The notes under the pieces were generated by a model. It was not told the origin of the DNA. It saw only the letters and a list, made by a program, of their open reading frames with translations, and made no database searches. Source: Arthrobacter nitroguajacolicus_D (GTDB taxonomy: Bacteria; Actinomycetota; Actinomycetes; Actinomycetales; Micrococcaceae). From it: a DNA stretch of 64,000 nucleotides. Every line of letters starts with the position of its first letter. The first letter of the stretch is position 1. The stretch covers positions 124,001 to 188,000 of the forward strand of contig NZ_JAVDSH010000008.1 of assembly GCF_031455195.1 (NCBI RefSeq), in the 5' to 3' direction. Shown one piece after another: positions 42,892-51,693 of this stretch. Made by a program: the position numbers and the translations under genes.

Positions 42892-43719
42892 ATGAGCTCG
42901 CCCACCACCGCCACTGATGCCCAACGCGCCCGTTGGGAACGGTTTCGTTCGGGTCGAAACGCGGCGTTGGCCGCTGACTATGGCTGGCTGACACTGACGT
43001 CATTCCAATGGCTGCAGCCAGAGCCTTCCGATCTGGAACTGGTGCCAGGTCTTTGGTCCACAGACGGCACAACAGCATTCCTTACCGCGAGCGCGGCCGA
43101 CGGCCTCTCGTTCGTCGAATCCGGGGAACCGGTTGACGGAACGGTCAGCGCGGTGCTGCAGGATGAAGAATCACTGATGTGGGTCCAGTTCGGCGGGGAG
43201 GATGGCCGCCAGGTCGTGGTGGAACTTGCCATGCGAGCGGACAAGTACGCGATCCGCACCCGGGACAACAGCTCGCCGGTGCTGACTGAGTTCAAGGCTG
43301 TTCCTACCTACGACTACAACCCGGCTTGGGTCATTGACGGCCGGTTCGAGGCATACCCGGAGCCCGTAGACGTCCCCATCGGCACTGCCAACCCGTTGGT
43401 TGATGGTGTTCACCGATCAGTGGGTGAGGTGGTCTTCCGGGTGCCGGGCGTACCTCATGAGATTCGCCTCCATGCGGAGGAAGAGAAGCTGGGCGCCCTG
43501 AACGTGACCTTCCATGATGAAACCAACGGGGATTCCACGGATGAGTGGCGGAAGGTCTTCATTCCGCGTCCGCGCCCGGACGGGTCGGTTGTTATCGACT
43601 TCAACCGCACCATCAACTACCCCAGCGCTTTTTCACCGTATGGCACGTGCCCTATGCCCGTCCGCGGCAATTCGATCGATGTCCGCGTGGAGGCAGGCGA
43701 AAAACTTCCCCAGGACTGA
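42892..43719 (+). CDS. DUF1684 family protein
   Basis: The ATG at 42892 after GAGGAGA gives 275 aa. It matches DUF1684 features: RWERFRSGRNAALAADYGWLTLTSFQWL at the N-terminus, KAVPTYDYNPAWVIDGRFEAY centrally, and the conserved C-terminal FNRTINYPSAFSPYGTCPMPV motif. The function is unknown; the family is widespread and cytosolic. It converges with the acyl-CoA dehydrogenase gene 3 bp apart. Confidence 0.9.
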   Translation: MSSPTTATDAQRARWERFRSGRNAALAADYGWLTLTSFQWLQPEPSDLELVPGLWSTDGTTAFLTASAADGLSFVESGEPVDGTVSAVLQDEESLMWVQFGGEDGRQVVVELAMRADKYAIRTRDNSSPVLTEFKAVPTYDYNPAWVIDGRFEAYPEPVDVPIGTANPLVDGVHRSVGEVVFRVPGVPHEIRLHAEEEKLGALNVTFHDETNGDSTDEWRKVFIPRPRPDGSVVIDFNRTINYPSAFSPYGTCPMPVRGNSIDVRVEAGEKLPQD

Positions 43720-43722
43720 GCA

Positions 43723-45018
43723 TCAGGCGATGGCAGACACGCCCGTCACAGCACGGCCGACGATGAGGGAGTTGATTTCGTAGGATCCCTCGTAGGTGTA
43801 GATGGCTTCGGCGTCAGCAAAGATCTTGGCCATCCGGTAGTCGGTGACGATGCCGTTCCCACCTAGGATGGATCGCCCCAGGGCCACGGTTTCGCGCATT
43901 CTGGCACTGCAGTAGGCTTTCGCGAGTGCTACTTGGGCCATGTCTGCGCCTCCGTGCCGAACGCCGTGCGCATCCGTGGAGATGCCCTCCTGCAGCTGCG
44001 CTATGCGGACCATCATGCCCATGCTGGCCACCGCGTTTCCGAGCATGTCCACCAGGTGCTGTTGGATCAGCTGGAACTTGGCCAGGGGTTTGCCGAACTG
44101 GAGACGTTCGACGGCGTACTGCCGGGCGACGTCGAACGCCGCCAGCTGCTGGCCTACTGCCTGCCAGGCGACCATGATCCGGGAGCCGCGCAGCAAGTGG
44201 TTGGTGTCCGCGAAACTGCTGATGCCGGCAAAGCGGTCCGCCTCCGCCACTTCGACGTCCCGGAGCACGATGTCTGCGTTCTGAACGGTCCGCAGGGCAA
44301 TCTTGTTTTCTATGCGGCTGCGGGTGATACCGGGCAGTGTCGCGTCCACGATGAAGGCGAGCACAGAGCCATCGGCTTCGTCTTTGGCCCACAGCAGCAT
44401 GTAATCGCAGAACGTCCCGTTCCCGATCCAACGCTTGGCGCCGTTGATCACCCAGTAGTTGCCGCCGTCGGACTCTGCACGCTGAACTTTCCGCGCGGTT
44501 GTCTGCATGCCGCCGGCGACGTCGGAGCCGTGGTCTGGTTCGGTGAGGGCGAAAGCGCCTGTGGTCCGGAGGTTGGACGCATCGTCAAGGTAGCGGTCCT
44601 GTTGCGCGTCGCTGCCGAAGTCGTACAGCGATTCGACGAACAGATCGTGGTGGACCATGAAGAAGGTCGCAATCGAGGTGTCAACCCGTGTCATCTCTGC
44701 GATCACCAGGCCGGCGAAGAGGTGCGTGTAGCCGCGCTGCGCGGGGGCGCTGAGGCGCAATGCCGCGAGTTTAGGCAGGATGTGTTCCGGAAATTCGGCT
44801 TTTTCCCACCATTGCCCGGCATAGGGAGCTATTTCGGACTCGAGGAAGGCCCGCAGTTCGTTGAGTTTCCGCTGTTCCTGGACGCTCAACAGCGATTCGA
44901 AGTCGAAAAAGTCCGCCGTGGGCAGCCCCGCTATGGAGGGTGGGAGGGTGCCTGTGGATGTCGCAGGGCGTGCTCCTGCGGACGGGGCAGCGCCGTGACC
45001 GCTGTAGTCGCCCATCAT
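43723..45018 (-). CDS. Acyl-CoA dehydrogenase (glutaryl-CoA dehydrogenase-like)
   Basis: This 431-aa flavoprotein has ACAD motifs: FALTEPDHGSDVAGG, YWVINGAKRWIGNG, NKIALRTVQNADIVLRDVEV and GGNGIVTDYRMAKIFADAEAIYTYEGSYEINSLIVGRAVTG (in part); the Glu of TYEGS aligns with the catalytic base of glutaryl-CoA dehydrogenase. The substrate may be glutaryl-CoA or a branched/aromatic-derived acyl-CoA. It overlaps the upstream SDR gene by 4 bp (ATGA) and forms an operon with it. The N-terminal 35 residues are an unstructured Ala/Thr/Pro-rich extension. Confidence 0.93.
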   Translation of the reverse strand: MMGDYSGHGAAPSAGARPATSTGTLPPSIAGLPTADFFDFESLLSVQEQRKLNELRAFLESEIAPYAGQWWEKAEFPEHILPKLAALRLSAPAQRGYTHLFAGLVIAEMTRVDTSIATFFMVHHDLFVESLYDFGSDAQQDRYLDDASNLRTTGAFALTEPDHGSDVAGGMQTTARKVQRAESDGGNYWVINGAKRWIGNGTFCDYMLLWAKDEADGSVLAFIVDATLPGITRSRIENKIALRTVQNADIVLRDVEVAEADRFAGISSFADTNHLLRGSRIMVAWQAVGQQLAAFDVARQYAVERLQFGKPLAKFQLIQQHLVDMLGNAVASMGMMVRIAQLQEGISTDAHGVRHGGADMAQVALAKAYCSARMRETVALGRSILGGNGIVTDYRMAKIFADAEAIYTYEGSYEINSLIVGRAVTGVSAIA

Positions 45019-45806
45019 TTGGGTCCCATGCGGATGGCGCCGTCCAGCCTGATGGTTTCGCCGTTGAGCATAGCGTTCTCCACGATGTGGGCGGCCAGGT
45101 TGGCGTATTCTGCTGCGCGGCCCAGACGGGACGGATGCGGGACCTGCTGTCCAAGCGATTCCTGGGCGGCTTGGGGAAGTCCAGCCATCATGGGTGTTTC
45201 GAAGATGCCGGGCGCAATGGTCGCTACCCGGATCAGCGACCGGGCAAACTCGCGGGCCAGGGGCAGGGTCATGGCGGCTACGGCGCCTTTGGACGCTGCG
45301 TAGGCTGGCTGTCCGATCTGTCCTTCGAAGGCGGCGACGGAGGCGGTGTTGATGATGACCCCGCGTTCCGGGCCTCCCAGTTCGGTGGTGACTGGTTCGG
45401 TTTCCACCATGGCTGCGGCGGCGAGCCGGATCACATTGAAGGTGCCGACAAGGTTGATCTGGATGACTTTGTTGAAGGTCTCGAGGGGCAGCACACCCTC
45501 GCGGCCCAGGACTTTCCCGGGCGTGGCTATTCCCGCGCAGTTGACGACGATGCGGAGTGGTCCCAACGACACCGCAGCATCGACGGCGGCTTGGACCTGG
45601 GCTTCGTTGGTGACGTCAGCGGGAGCGAAGACGGCCCGGGCTCCGGTATCACCCGAGTTGAGTTGCGCCGCGTAGTCCTCGCCGGCCGACTGTGGCAGGT
45701 CCACCAGCACCACGGACGCTCCGGCGTCGAACAAGCGCTTCGCGGTGGCGGCCCCCAACCCTGACGCCCCGCCGGTGACCAGCGCGACCGTGCCCTTGAT
45801 GTCCAT
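45015..45806 (-). CDS. Short-chain dehydrogenase, 3-hydroxyacyl-CoA dehydrogenase type 2-like
   Basis: This 263-aa classical SDR has the TGGASGLG nucleotide motif (11-18), NCAG (89-92), Ser156, and the Tyr169-x3-Lys173 catalytic pair. The segments VEGQIGQPAYAASKGAV and APGIFETPMM are those of HSD17B10/FadB2-type 3-hydroxyacyl-CoA dehydrogenases. With the ACAD downstream it supplies a beta-oxidation step. AGGAGGA lies ahead of the ATG. The two overlapping genes form one operon. Confidence 0.93.
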   Translation of the reverse strand: MDIKGTVALVTGGASGLGAATAKRLFDAGASVVLVDLPQSAGEDYAAQLNSGDTGARAVFAPADVTNEAQVQAAVDAAVSLGPLRIVVNCAGIATPGKVLGREGVLPLETFNKVIQINLVGTFNVIRLAAAAMVETEPVTTELGGPERGVIINTASVAAFEGQIGQPAYAASKGAVAAMTLPLAREFARSLIRVATIAPGIFETPMMAGLPQAAQESLGQQVPHPSRLGRAAEYANLAAHIVENAMLNGETIRLDGAIRMGPK

Positions 45807-45899
45807 CCATCCTCCTTGATGCAGAACCTGAATCCGTTAATGCATGTTAACTGGAATTGTGAGCCAGCGCACCTCGGGCCGTCCCGCTAGGCTGGTGGC

Positions 45900-47048
45900 A
45901 TGCCAACCCACGACCACCCGGGCAGCCTTCCCGCGTCCACCACGGACGCAACTGAATGGGCTGCGCGCGCAGATCAGGCGGCACGATCGGTCACTCACGG
46001 TTTCGGCCGTCGGCTGCTCTTCCTGCCCGGCACCCACATCGCTGCGGTCAGCCTCCCCATCACTGGCCTCAAGGGCCGCCTGGGACCATGGCATTACTGG
46101 TGGCAGGCACACTATGTCGACTGCTTGGTGGATGCCGGTCGCCGCGAGCTGGCCACCAAGGTGAAGTTCGACGGCGACTCCCGCCCGAGCGCGGGAAGGC
46201 TGGCTTCGCGGCTGGTCACCACCATCCGGCTGAGGAATCTGCTGCGCTTCGAGAACCATTACTACGACGACATGGCGTGGCTTGCCCTTGCAACACTGCG
46301 GCTCGAAAAGCTAGCGGAGGAGTCCAGGAATCCGGGCCGCCGCCGCAACGCGTACATCCGCAGGAGACTCACCCTGCAGTTCGATTCCGCATCCACGGAC
46401 CACATGGGCGGAGGAACGTTTTGGAGCACCAAGCGGGATTTCAAGAACACCCCGGCCACGGCACCGGTCGCCCTGTACTACTCCCGGACTGGCCAGCGCA
46501 CCAAAGCGCAGTCCTTAGTGGACTGGCTCAATGGCAAGCTTCTCCACCCCGAGCGCGGCGTCTACCTGGACGGGGTGAGGATCAGCAACGGCCAACTACG
46601 CGTCGATGATGCCGTCTACACCTACAACCAGGGGCCGGTCCTGGGTGCACTGCTGGAACTCGGTGGGGAGCGCAATCTTGGCCGGGCTGCCGGGTTGGTT
46701 GAAGCGGTTGCCCGCGAATTGACCCGCCCCGGCACGAACGTGGTCCGCGGCGACGGTACCGGCGACGGCGGCCTGTTCACCGGCATCCTGCTCCGGTACC
46801 TCGCGTTGGCTGCCAGCGATGATCGGCTGCCGGAACCTACCAGGAGGGCCGCAGCATCCTTGGTCCGGGACACGGCCGAGGCGTTCTGGGCAGGCCGCGC
46901 CGAGCGCCGGAACGACTCCCCTTCCCTGCTGTTCTCCTTCGACCCCCTGCGGGCGGCGGGCGAAACGTATCCGCCAGGTACCGGCGTCGAGCTTTCAACG
47001 CAATTGCAGGCGTGGATGGCTTTCGAGGCCGCAGCCACACTGCCCTGA
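45900..47048 (+). CDS. GH76-family glycoside hydrolase (alpha-1,6-mannanase-like), cytosolic
   Basis: This 382-aa protein has the GH76 catalytic Asp pair in YYDDMAWLAL (Asp123-Asp124) and the conserved FTYNQG-like YTYNQGPVLGALLEL; an (alpha/alpha)6 barrel is expected. No signal peptide is visible, which is unusual for a polysaccharide-degrading enzyme, so it may act on intracellular glycans or the annotated start may omit one. It is followed by a 10-bp hairpin at 47048-47079. Confidence 0.85.
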   Translation: MPTHDHPGSLPASTTDATEWAARADQAARSVTHGFGRRLLFLPGTHIAAVSLPITGLKGRLGPWHYWWQAHYVDCLVDAGRRELATKVKFDGDSRPSAGRLASRLVTTIRLRNLLRFENHYYDDMAWLALATLRLEKLAEESRNPGRRRNAYIRRRLTLQFDSASTDHMGGGTFWSTKRDFKNTPATAPVALYYSRTGQRTKAQSLVDWLNGKLLHPERGVYLDGVRISNGQLRVDDAVYTYNQGPVLGALLELGGERNLGRAAGLVEAVARELTRPGTNVVRGDGTGDGGLFTGILLRYLALAASDDRLPEPTRRAAASLVRDTAEAFWAGRAERRNDSPSLLFSFDPLRAAGETYPPGTGVELSTQLQAWMAFEAAATLP

Positions 47049-47079
47049 CAATTACGGCACGCAATACTTCCGTAATTGT
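47048..47079 (+). terminator. Perfect 10-bp inverted repeat after GH76
   Basis: ACAATTACGG and CCGTAATTGT flank a 12-base loop starting at the last base of the GH76 stop. It could terminate GH76 or act as an operator for the following iron transporter; there is no T-run. Confidence 0.5.
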
Positions 47080-47095
47080 GGTGACCCTTGTCACA
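47080..47095 (+). promoter_or_regulatory. CRP/GlxR-like binding site
   Basis: GGTGACCCTTGTCACA matches TGTGA-N6-TCACA at nine of ten defined positions. It is 132 bp upstream of the substrate-binding protein start and 25 bp before the iron box. Confidence 0.5.
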
Positions 47096-47120
47096 TTTGC
47101 CGGTGTGGATGGTGTTAAGA

Positions 47121-47135
47121 AGGGTTGGCTAACCT
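47121..47135 (+). promoter_or_regulatory. DtxR/IdeR-type iron box
   Basis: AGGGTTGGCTAACCT matches the 15-bp core AGGTTAGSCTAACCT at 13 positions. It lies 92 bp before the Fe(III) transporter start, suggesting repression when iron is plentiful. Confidence 0.65.
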
Positions 47136-47227
47136 ACCCTTTTTAGAGCGGGTCCCCAACCTTCCCGCCAGCACGGGCCAAACCCACCTCCATTGACTCC
47201 GTGTCGTGTTCCCAGAAAGAAGCCCTC

Positions 47228-48277
47228 ATGAACTTTCCCAAGAAAGCCCTGGCGGGAATCGCGCTCCTCGCATCGGCCGCGCTTGGCCTCAGCGCCTGCG
47301 GCTCCAACGCCAGCACAGCTCCGAACTCCTCCGAACCAGCCGCTGCTGGCGACGGGATCACGGTCTACAACGCCCAGCACGAAAGCCTCACCAAGGAATG
47401 GATCGACGCTTTCACCAAGGAAACCGGCATCAAAGTCACCGTCCGCCAGGGCGACGACACCGAAATGTCCAACCAGATCGTCCAGGAAGGCGCAGCCTCA
47501 CCGGCCGACGTGTTCCTCACTGAAAACTCCCCTGCAATGGCGCAGGTTGAGAACGCGGGCCTCTTCGCCGACGTAGATAAGGCCACCCTGGACCAGGTTC
47601 CCGCAGAATTCCGCCCCTCCACGGGCAAGTGGACCGGCATCGCCGCCCGTTCAACCGTGCTGGTGTACGACAAGAACAAGATCAGCGAAGACAAGCTGCC
47701 CAAGTCCATGCTGGACCTGGCCAAGCCTGAGTGGAAGGGCAAGTGGGCCGCGTCGCCCTCCGGCGCCGACTTCCAGGCGATCGTCTCCGCCCTGCTGGAA
47801 CTCAAGGGCGAAGCCGCCACTGAGGAATGGCTCAAGGGCATGAAGGAGAACTTCAAGGCTTACAAGGGCAACAGCACCGCCATGAAGGCCGTCAACGCCG
47901 GCGAAGTGGATGCCGCGCTGATCTACCACTACTACTACTACGGCGACCAGGCCAAGACCGGCGAAAACTCCAAGAACGTCACGCCGTACTACTTCAAGAA
48001 CCAGGACCCGGGCGCGTTCGTTTCCGTGTCCGGCGGCGGCGTCCTCAAGTCCTCCAAGAAGGCCGCCGACGCCCAGGCATTCCTGAAGTTCATCACCGGC
48101 AAAAAGGGCCAGGAAATCCTCAAGGATGGCACGTCCTTCGAATACGCCATTGCCTCGCAGGTTGATTCCAACGCCAAGCTGGTTCCCATCAAGGAACTGC
48201 AGGCTCCGACGGTGGACCCGGCCAAGCTGAACTCCACCAAGGTCACCGACCTGATGACCAAGGCAGGACTCCTCTAG
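47228..48277 (+). CDS. fbpA: Fe(III) ABC transporter substrate-binding lipoprotein
   Basis: The ATG at 47228 gives 349 aa with lipobox LSAC (Cys24). The domain matches FbpA/FutA-type ferric-binding proteins: ITVYNAQHESLTKEWIDAFTKETGIKVTVRQGDD (in part), DVFLTENSPAM, GKWTGIAARS, and IYHYYYYGDQ, whose adjacent Tyr residues are the expected Fe(III) ligands. It is gene one of a three-gene operon with permease and ATPase genes 4 bp downstream and overlapping. An iron box upstream supports the substrate assignment. Confidence 0.93.
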   Translation: MNFPKKALAGIALLASAALGLSACGSNASTAPNSSEPAAAGDGITVYNAQHESLTKEWIDAFTKETGIKVTVRQGDDTEMSNQIVQEGAASPADVFLTENSPAMAQVENAGLFADVDKATLDQVPAEFRPSTGKWTGIAARSTVLVYDKNKISEDKLPKSMLDLAKPEWKGKWAASPSGADFQAIVSALLELKGEAATEEWLKGMKENFKAYKGNSTAMKAVNAGEVDAALIYHYYYYGDQAKTGENSKNVTPYYFKNQDPGAFVSVSGGGVLKSSKKAADAQAFLKFITGKKGQEILKDGTSFEYAIASQVDSNAKLVPIKELQAPTVDPAKLNSTKVTDLMTKAGLL

Positions 48278-48281
48278 TTCT

Positions 48282-49883
48282 GTGACCACTGATCTATCGG
48301 CTCCCGACGTTCCACGTTCCCAGGGAAGCACGACGACGGCGGGCAGGGGCAAGCGCCCCCGCCCGCCTTTCGGCGTTTCAACAGTGTCCCTGTTGGCCGT
48401 GCTCATAGCCCTGTTTTCCCTGATTCCGCTGGGCTATGTGGTGTACATGACGGCCACCACCGGATGGGAGACGGCGGTCAGCCTCATCGTGCGTCCCAGG
48501 GTGGGCGAGCTGCTGCTGAACACCGTCCTCCTCACGGTGTTCACGGTGCCGCTCTGCTTGGTCCTGGGCGTGGGTGGGGCCTGGTTGGTGGAACGGACCC
48601 AGCTGCGCGGGCACCGTTGGTGGGCGGTTGCGTTGGCGGCGCCCCTGGCCATTCCGGCTTTCGTGAACAGCTATGCCTGGGTGTCCGCTGTTCCGTCGAT
48701 GGCGGGCCTCGGGTCGGGTGTCCTGATTGCCACGCTCTCCTATTTCCCGTTGGTCTACATCCCCTCAGCAGCCACCTTGGGCCGTTTGGATCCAGCCATT
48801 GAACAGTCCGCGGCCTCGTTGGGGCTGGGTTCGTGGGCGGTCTTTTTCCGGGTGGTGCTGCCGCAGCTGCGCATCGCAATGACCGGCGGCGCTTTACTGG
48901 TTTCCTTGCATTTGCTGGCTGAATACGGCGCCTTCGCCATGATCCGCTTTGACACGTTTACCACCGCCATCATGGTCCAGTTCCAGTCAACGTTCAACGG
49001 CACTGCGGGAAACATGCTGGCCAGCGTCCTTGTTCTCCTGTGCCTGGTCCTGCTGCTGGCCGAAGTCAGGAGCCGCGGCACCGCCCGTTACGCGCGCATC
49101 GGATCCGGTGCACAAGCCAAAGCCACCAGGCTGCCCCTTGGCGTTTCCCAGGTCCCTGCCCAGCTGGCACTCCTGGCCCTGACAGCCCTGGCATTCGGGC
49201 TGCCCCTGTGGTTCGTGCTGAAGTGGCTGTTTGCCGGTGGCACGGAGGTGTGGGCAGCTGAGGAGTTCATGCCCGCACTTGTCCAGACCCTCCTGTACGG
49301 GGCGGCCGGCGCAGTGGTCACCACGGTGGTGGCGTTCCCCATGGCGTACCTCGCGGTGAGGCGACCCAGCTGGTTCAGCAAGATGTTGGAACTCTCCAAC
49401 TACGTCACCAGTTCGCTCCCCGGCATCGTGGTGGGTCTGGCGTTCGTTACCGTCAGCATTCGGGTGGTCCCCGGTGTCTACCAGACGGCCGGTGTGCTGA
49501 TCGCAGCCTATGTCCTGCTCTTCCTGCCGCGGGCGTTGGTCAACATCCGCTCGGGCCTGGCCCAGGCGCCCAAGGAACTCGACGAGGCCGCCCAATCACT
49601 GGGCAAGGCCCCTTTGACGTCCTTCTTCCGGGTCACGTTGCGGCTGACAGCTCCGGCCGCGGCAGGTGGTGCGGCGCTGGTATTCCTTGCCATCGTCAAC
49701 GAACTCACGGCCACGCTACTGCTCTCACCGAACGGCACCCGGACGCTGGCCACGGAATTCTGGAGCAAGAGCAGCGAGATCGACTACGCAGGCGCAGCGC
49801 CCTACGCCTTGCTCATGATCCTGCTCTCGGCCCCCATGACGTACTTGCTTTTCCAACAGTCCAAGAAAGTAGCCGGACAGTGA
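48282..49883 (+). CDS. fbpB: Fe(III) ABC transporter permease (fused double domain)
   Basis: This 533-aa protein starts at GTG 48282 and has about 12 spans with two binding-protein-dependent permease domains; EAA-like cytoplasmic loops are seen at PAIEQSAASLGLGSWAVF and PKELDEAAQSLGKAPLTSF. This duplicated single-chain permease is the FbpB architecture. Its stop overlaps the ATPase GTG by 4 bp (GTGA). Confidence 0.93.
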   Translation: MTTDLSAPDVPRSQGSTTTAGRGKRPRPPFGVSTVSLLAVLIALFSLIPLGYVVYMTATTGWETAVSLIVRPRVGELLLNTVLLTVFTVPLCLVLGVGGAWLVERTQLRGHRWWAVALAAPLAIPAFVNSYAWVSAVPSMAGLGSGVLIATLSYFPLVYIPSAATLGRLDPAIEQSAASLGLGSWAVFFRVVLPQLRIAMTGGALLVSLHLLAEYGAFAMIRFDTFTTAIMVQFQSTFNGTAGNMLASVLVLLCLVLLLAEVRSRGTARYARIGSGAQAKATRLPLGVSQVPAQLALLALTALAFGLPLWFVLKWLFAGGTEVWAAEEFMPALVQTLLYGAAGAVVTTVVAFPMAYLAVRRPSWFSKMLELSNYVTSSLPGIVVGLAFVTVSIRVVPGVYQTAGVLIAAYVLLFLPRALVNIRSGLAQAPKELDEAAQSLGKAPLTSFFRVTLRLTAPAAAGGAALVFLAIVNELTATLLLSPNGTRTLATEFWSKSSEIDYAGAAPYALLMILLSAPMTYLLFQQSKKVAGQ

Positions 49884-51046
49884 CCGAACAATCCCCTTCC
49901 AGGCTTCCTGCACCCCGGGTAGCACCGTCAGTGGCCCCCTCCACCAACGCCCACCTGGACATCGCCGAAGTCACCAAGAACTTCGGTTCCCAGGCTGTCC
50001 TGAAGGGCGTGAACTTGTCGGTGGCCAAGGGCGGCACCACCGCAATTGTGGGGCCGTCGGGTTCGGGCAAGACCACCTTGCTGCGCCTGATAGCCGGTTT
50101 CGAACATCCGGATACCGGGACCATCAGCCTCAACGGCTCACCGGTGGCCGGCGAGGGCCTCTGGGTGCCGGCACACAGGCGGCAGGTAGGCTATGTCGCC
50201 CAGGACGGCGCGCTCTTTCCGCACCTGACGGTGGGGCAGAACGTGGCCTTCGGCCTCGATTCGGCAAAGCTCGACGGCGGTCGGCGTGGGGTGCGGGCGC
50301 GTGTCCAGGAACTGCTGGAGATGGTGTCCCTTGACGCGTCCATGGCCAAACGGCGGCCGCATCAGCTGTCCGGCGGACAGCAACAACGCGTCGCCCTTGC
50401 CCGTGCACTGGCGCGGGAACCTGAGCTCATGCTGCTGGACGAGCCGTTCTCAGCCCTCGACGCCGGCCTCCGTGTGGCTACCCGCAGGGCCGTGGCGAAG
50501 GTGCTCAATGCAGCCGGCGTAACCACCATCCTGGTGACCCACGACCAAGCGGAGGCTTTGTCCTTCGCTGACCAGGTGGCAATCATGCGGGGCGGCAAAC
50601 TGGCCCAGATCGGTAACCCGTTCGTCGTCTACACGCGCCCGGCTGACCGCGCCACCGCCGAGTTCCTGGGCGACGCGGTGATCCTGGATGCATGGATGGA
50701 AGGCTCGTTGGCCACCTGCTCCCTGGGCGGCATACCCGTCCGGCGGCCACCGGCCCAGGGCAAGGTCCAGCTCATGCTGCGCCCGGAGCAGATCCGGATC
50801 GCGTCCGACGGCCCGATCCGCGGCGTGGTGGTGGACACGGACTATTTCGGCCCGGAGACCACTGTCCGCATCAAACTCGGCGAGTACACAGCACCGGACG
50901 GCAGCGCTTCGGGCAACAGCTATCGTTACCCCGGGGGCGGCGAAATCATTACCATCCGCCACTGGAACGCCTCCATCACTAGGCCGGGCACGGAATTGTG
51001 CCTGCGCGTGGTTGGCGAGGGTGTGGCTTTCCCCTTCGGTGAGTGA
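49880..51046 (+). CDS. fbpC: Fe(III) ABC transporter ATP-binding protein
   Basis: This 388-aa protein starts at GTG 49880 inside the permease stop. It has Walker A GPSGSGKT, signature LSGGQQQR, Walker B LMLLDEPF and H-loop THDQAEA, followed by a TOBE-type C-terminal domain (VQLMLRPEQIRIA). The first 30 residues are a Pro/Ser-rich extension. It ends the operon at a T-run hairpin. Confidence 0.94.
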   Translation: MTEQSPSRLPAPRVAPSVAPSTNAHLDIAEVTKNFGSQAVLKGVNLSVAKGGTTAIVGPSGSGKTTLLRLIAGFEHPDTGTISLNGSPVAGEGLWVPAHRRQVGYVAQDGALFPHLTVGQNVAFGLDSAKLDGGRRGVRARVQELLEMVSLDASMAKRRPHQLSGGQQQRVALARALAREPELMLLDEPFSALDAGLRVATRRAVAKVLNAAGVTTILVTHDQAEALSFADQVAIMRGGKLAQIGNPFVVYTRPADRATAEFLGDAVILDAWMEGSLATCSLGGIPVRRPPAQGKVQLMLRPEQIRIASDGPIRGVVVDTDYFGPETTVRIKLGEYTAPDGSASGNSYRYPGGGEIITIRHWNASITRPGTELCLRVVGEGVAFPFGE

Positions 51047-51064
51047 GCCCGCCTAGGGCTTTTT
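51046..51064 (+). terminator. Rho-independent terminator of the fbpABC operon
   Basis: AGCCC, GCCTA loop, GGGCT and TTTT follow the fbpC stop directly. The stem is only 5 bp and overlaps the 3' end of the convergent YdeI-like gene. Confidence 0.6.
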
Positions 51065-51643
51065 GCGTTGCGGGTACGGGGTTTCGTGGCGCGCCAGCAT
51101 TTCCACGAAGCCTGCGATCTTCCGCTCCCGCGTGTCGGCCCTTTTGACCAGGTTGGTGCGGTGGATGAGAGCGAAGCGGTTCTGCGATGTGAGCACGTCG
51201 AACATAGCCTGCGCCTCCGGCACGGCTGCAATGGCCGCTGCCAGGTCCGCCGGCACCACCGAATCGGCGGGCCCCGCGTAGGCCGCCTCCCAACGGCCGT
51301 CTGCCTTGGCAGCCTCGACCGCGGAACGGCCGGCGTCGGTCATCCTGCCTTCCATTTCGAGCCGGCCAATGTGCCCCACGTTCCGTGCGGACCAGATGCT
51401 ACGGCGCCCCCGGGGCGTCATGCGCTGGAAGTAGCTTTCGGCGTCGCGGCTCCTGGACTGGCCATCGATCCAGCCAAAGCACAACGCTTCGTCCAGCGCG
51501 GCATCGTAGTCCAGTTCGGTGACGGTGCCGCCCTTCTTGTGCAGGATCAGCCAAACCCCGGGGCTTTCGGCGGCATGGGCGGCCAACCAGGCACGCCACG
51601 CGTTGCCGTCTTTGACCAGTAGTTCTTCCAATTCAATGGGCAT
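51053..51643 (-). CDS. YdeI/OmpD-associated family protein
   Basis: Starting at Met 51643 gives 196 aa with the YdeI/OmpD pattern: WRAWLAAHAAESPGVWLILHKKGG, LDYDAALDEALCFGWIDGQ, and FQRMTPRGRRSIWSARN, plus a C-terminal FALIHRTNLVKRADTRERKIAGFVEML (in part). Function is unknown; the family is cytosolic. A longer in-frame start at 51682 lacks support. It ends inside the fbpC terminator. Confidence 0.87.
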   Translation of the reverse strand: MPIELEELLVKDGNAWRAWLAAHAAESPGVWLILHKKGGTVTELDYDAALDEALCFGWIDGQSRSRDAESYFQRMTPRGRRSIWSARNVGHIGRLEMEGRMTDAGRSAVEAAKADGRWEAAYAGPADSVVPADLAAAIAAVPEAQAMFDVLTSQNRFALIHRTNLVKRADTRERKIAGFVEMLARHETPYPQRKKP

Positions 51644-51693
51644 GGCCCCAGCATAGGCTTGGACGAGGATCCCGAAACCCACCAGGAGACCCC

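Noticed and set aside
42666..42914. 82-codon minus-strand frame ending TDVVSPLGALRPFSVNVD
   Set aside because: The C-terminal part looks protein-like but the N-terminal half overlaps the DUF1684 start and hairpin; no homology recognised. Possible remnant, not supported.
43933..45303. 456-codon plus-strand open frame
   Set aside because: Antisense to the acyl-CoA dehydrogenase and SDR genes, both with full motifs.
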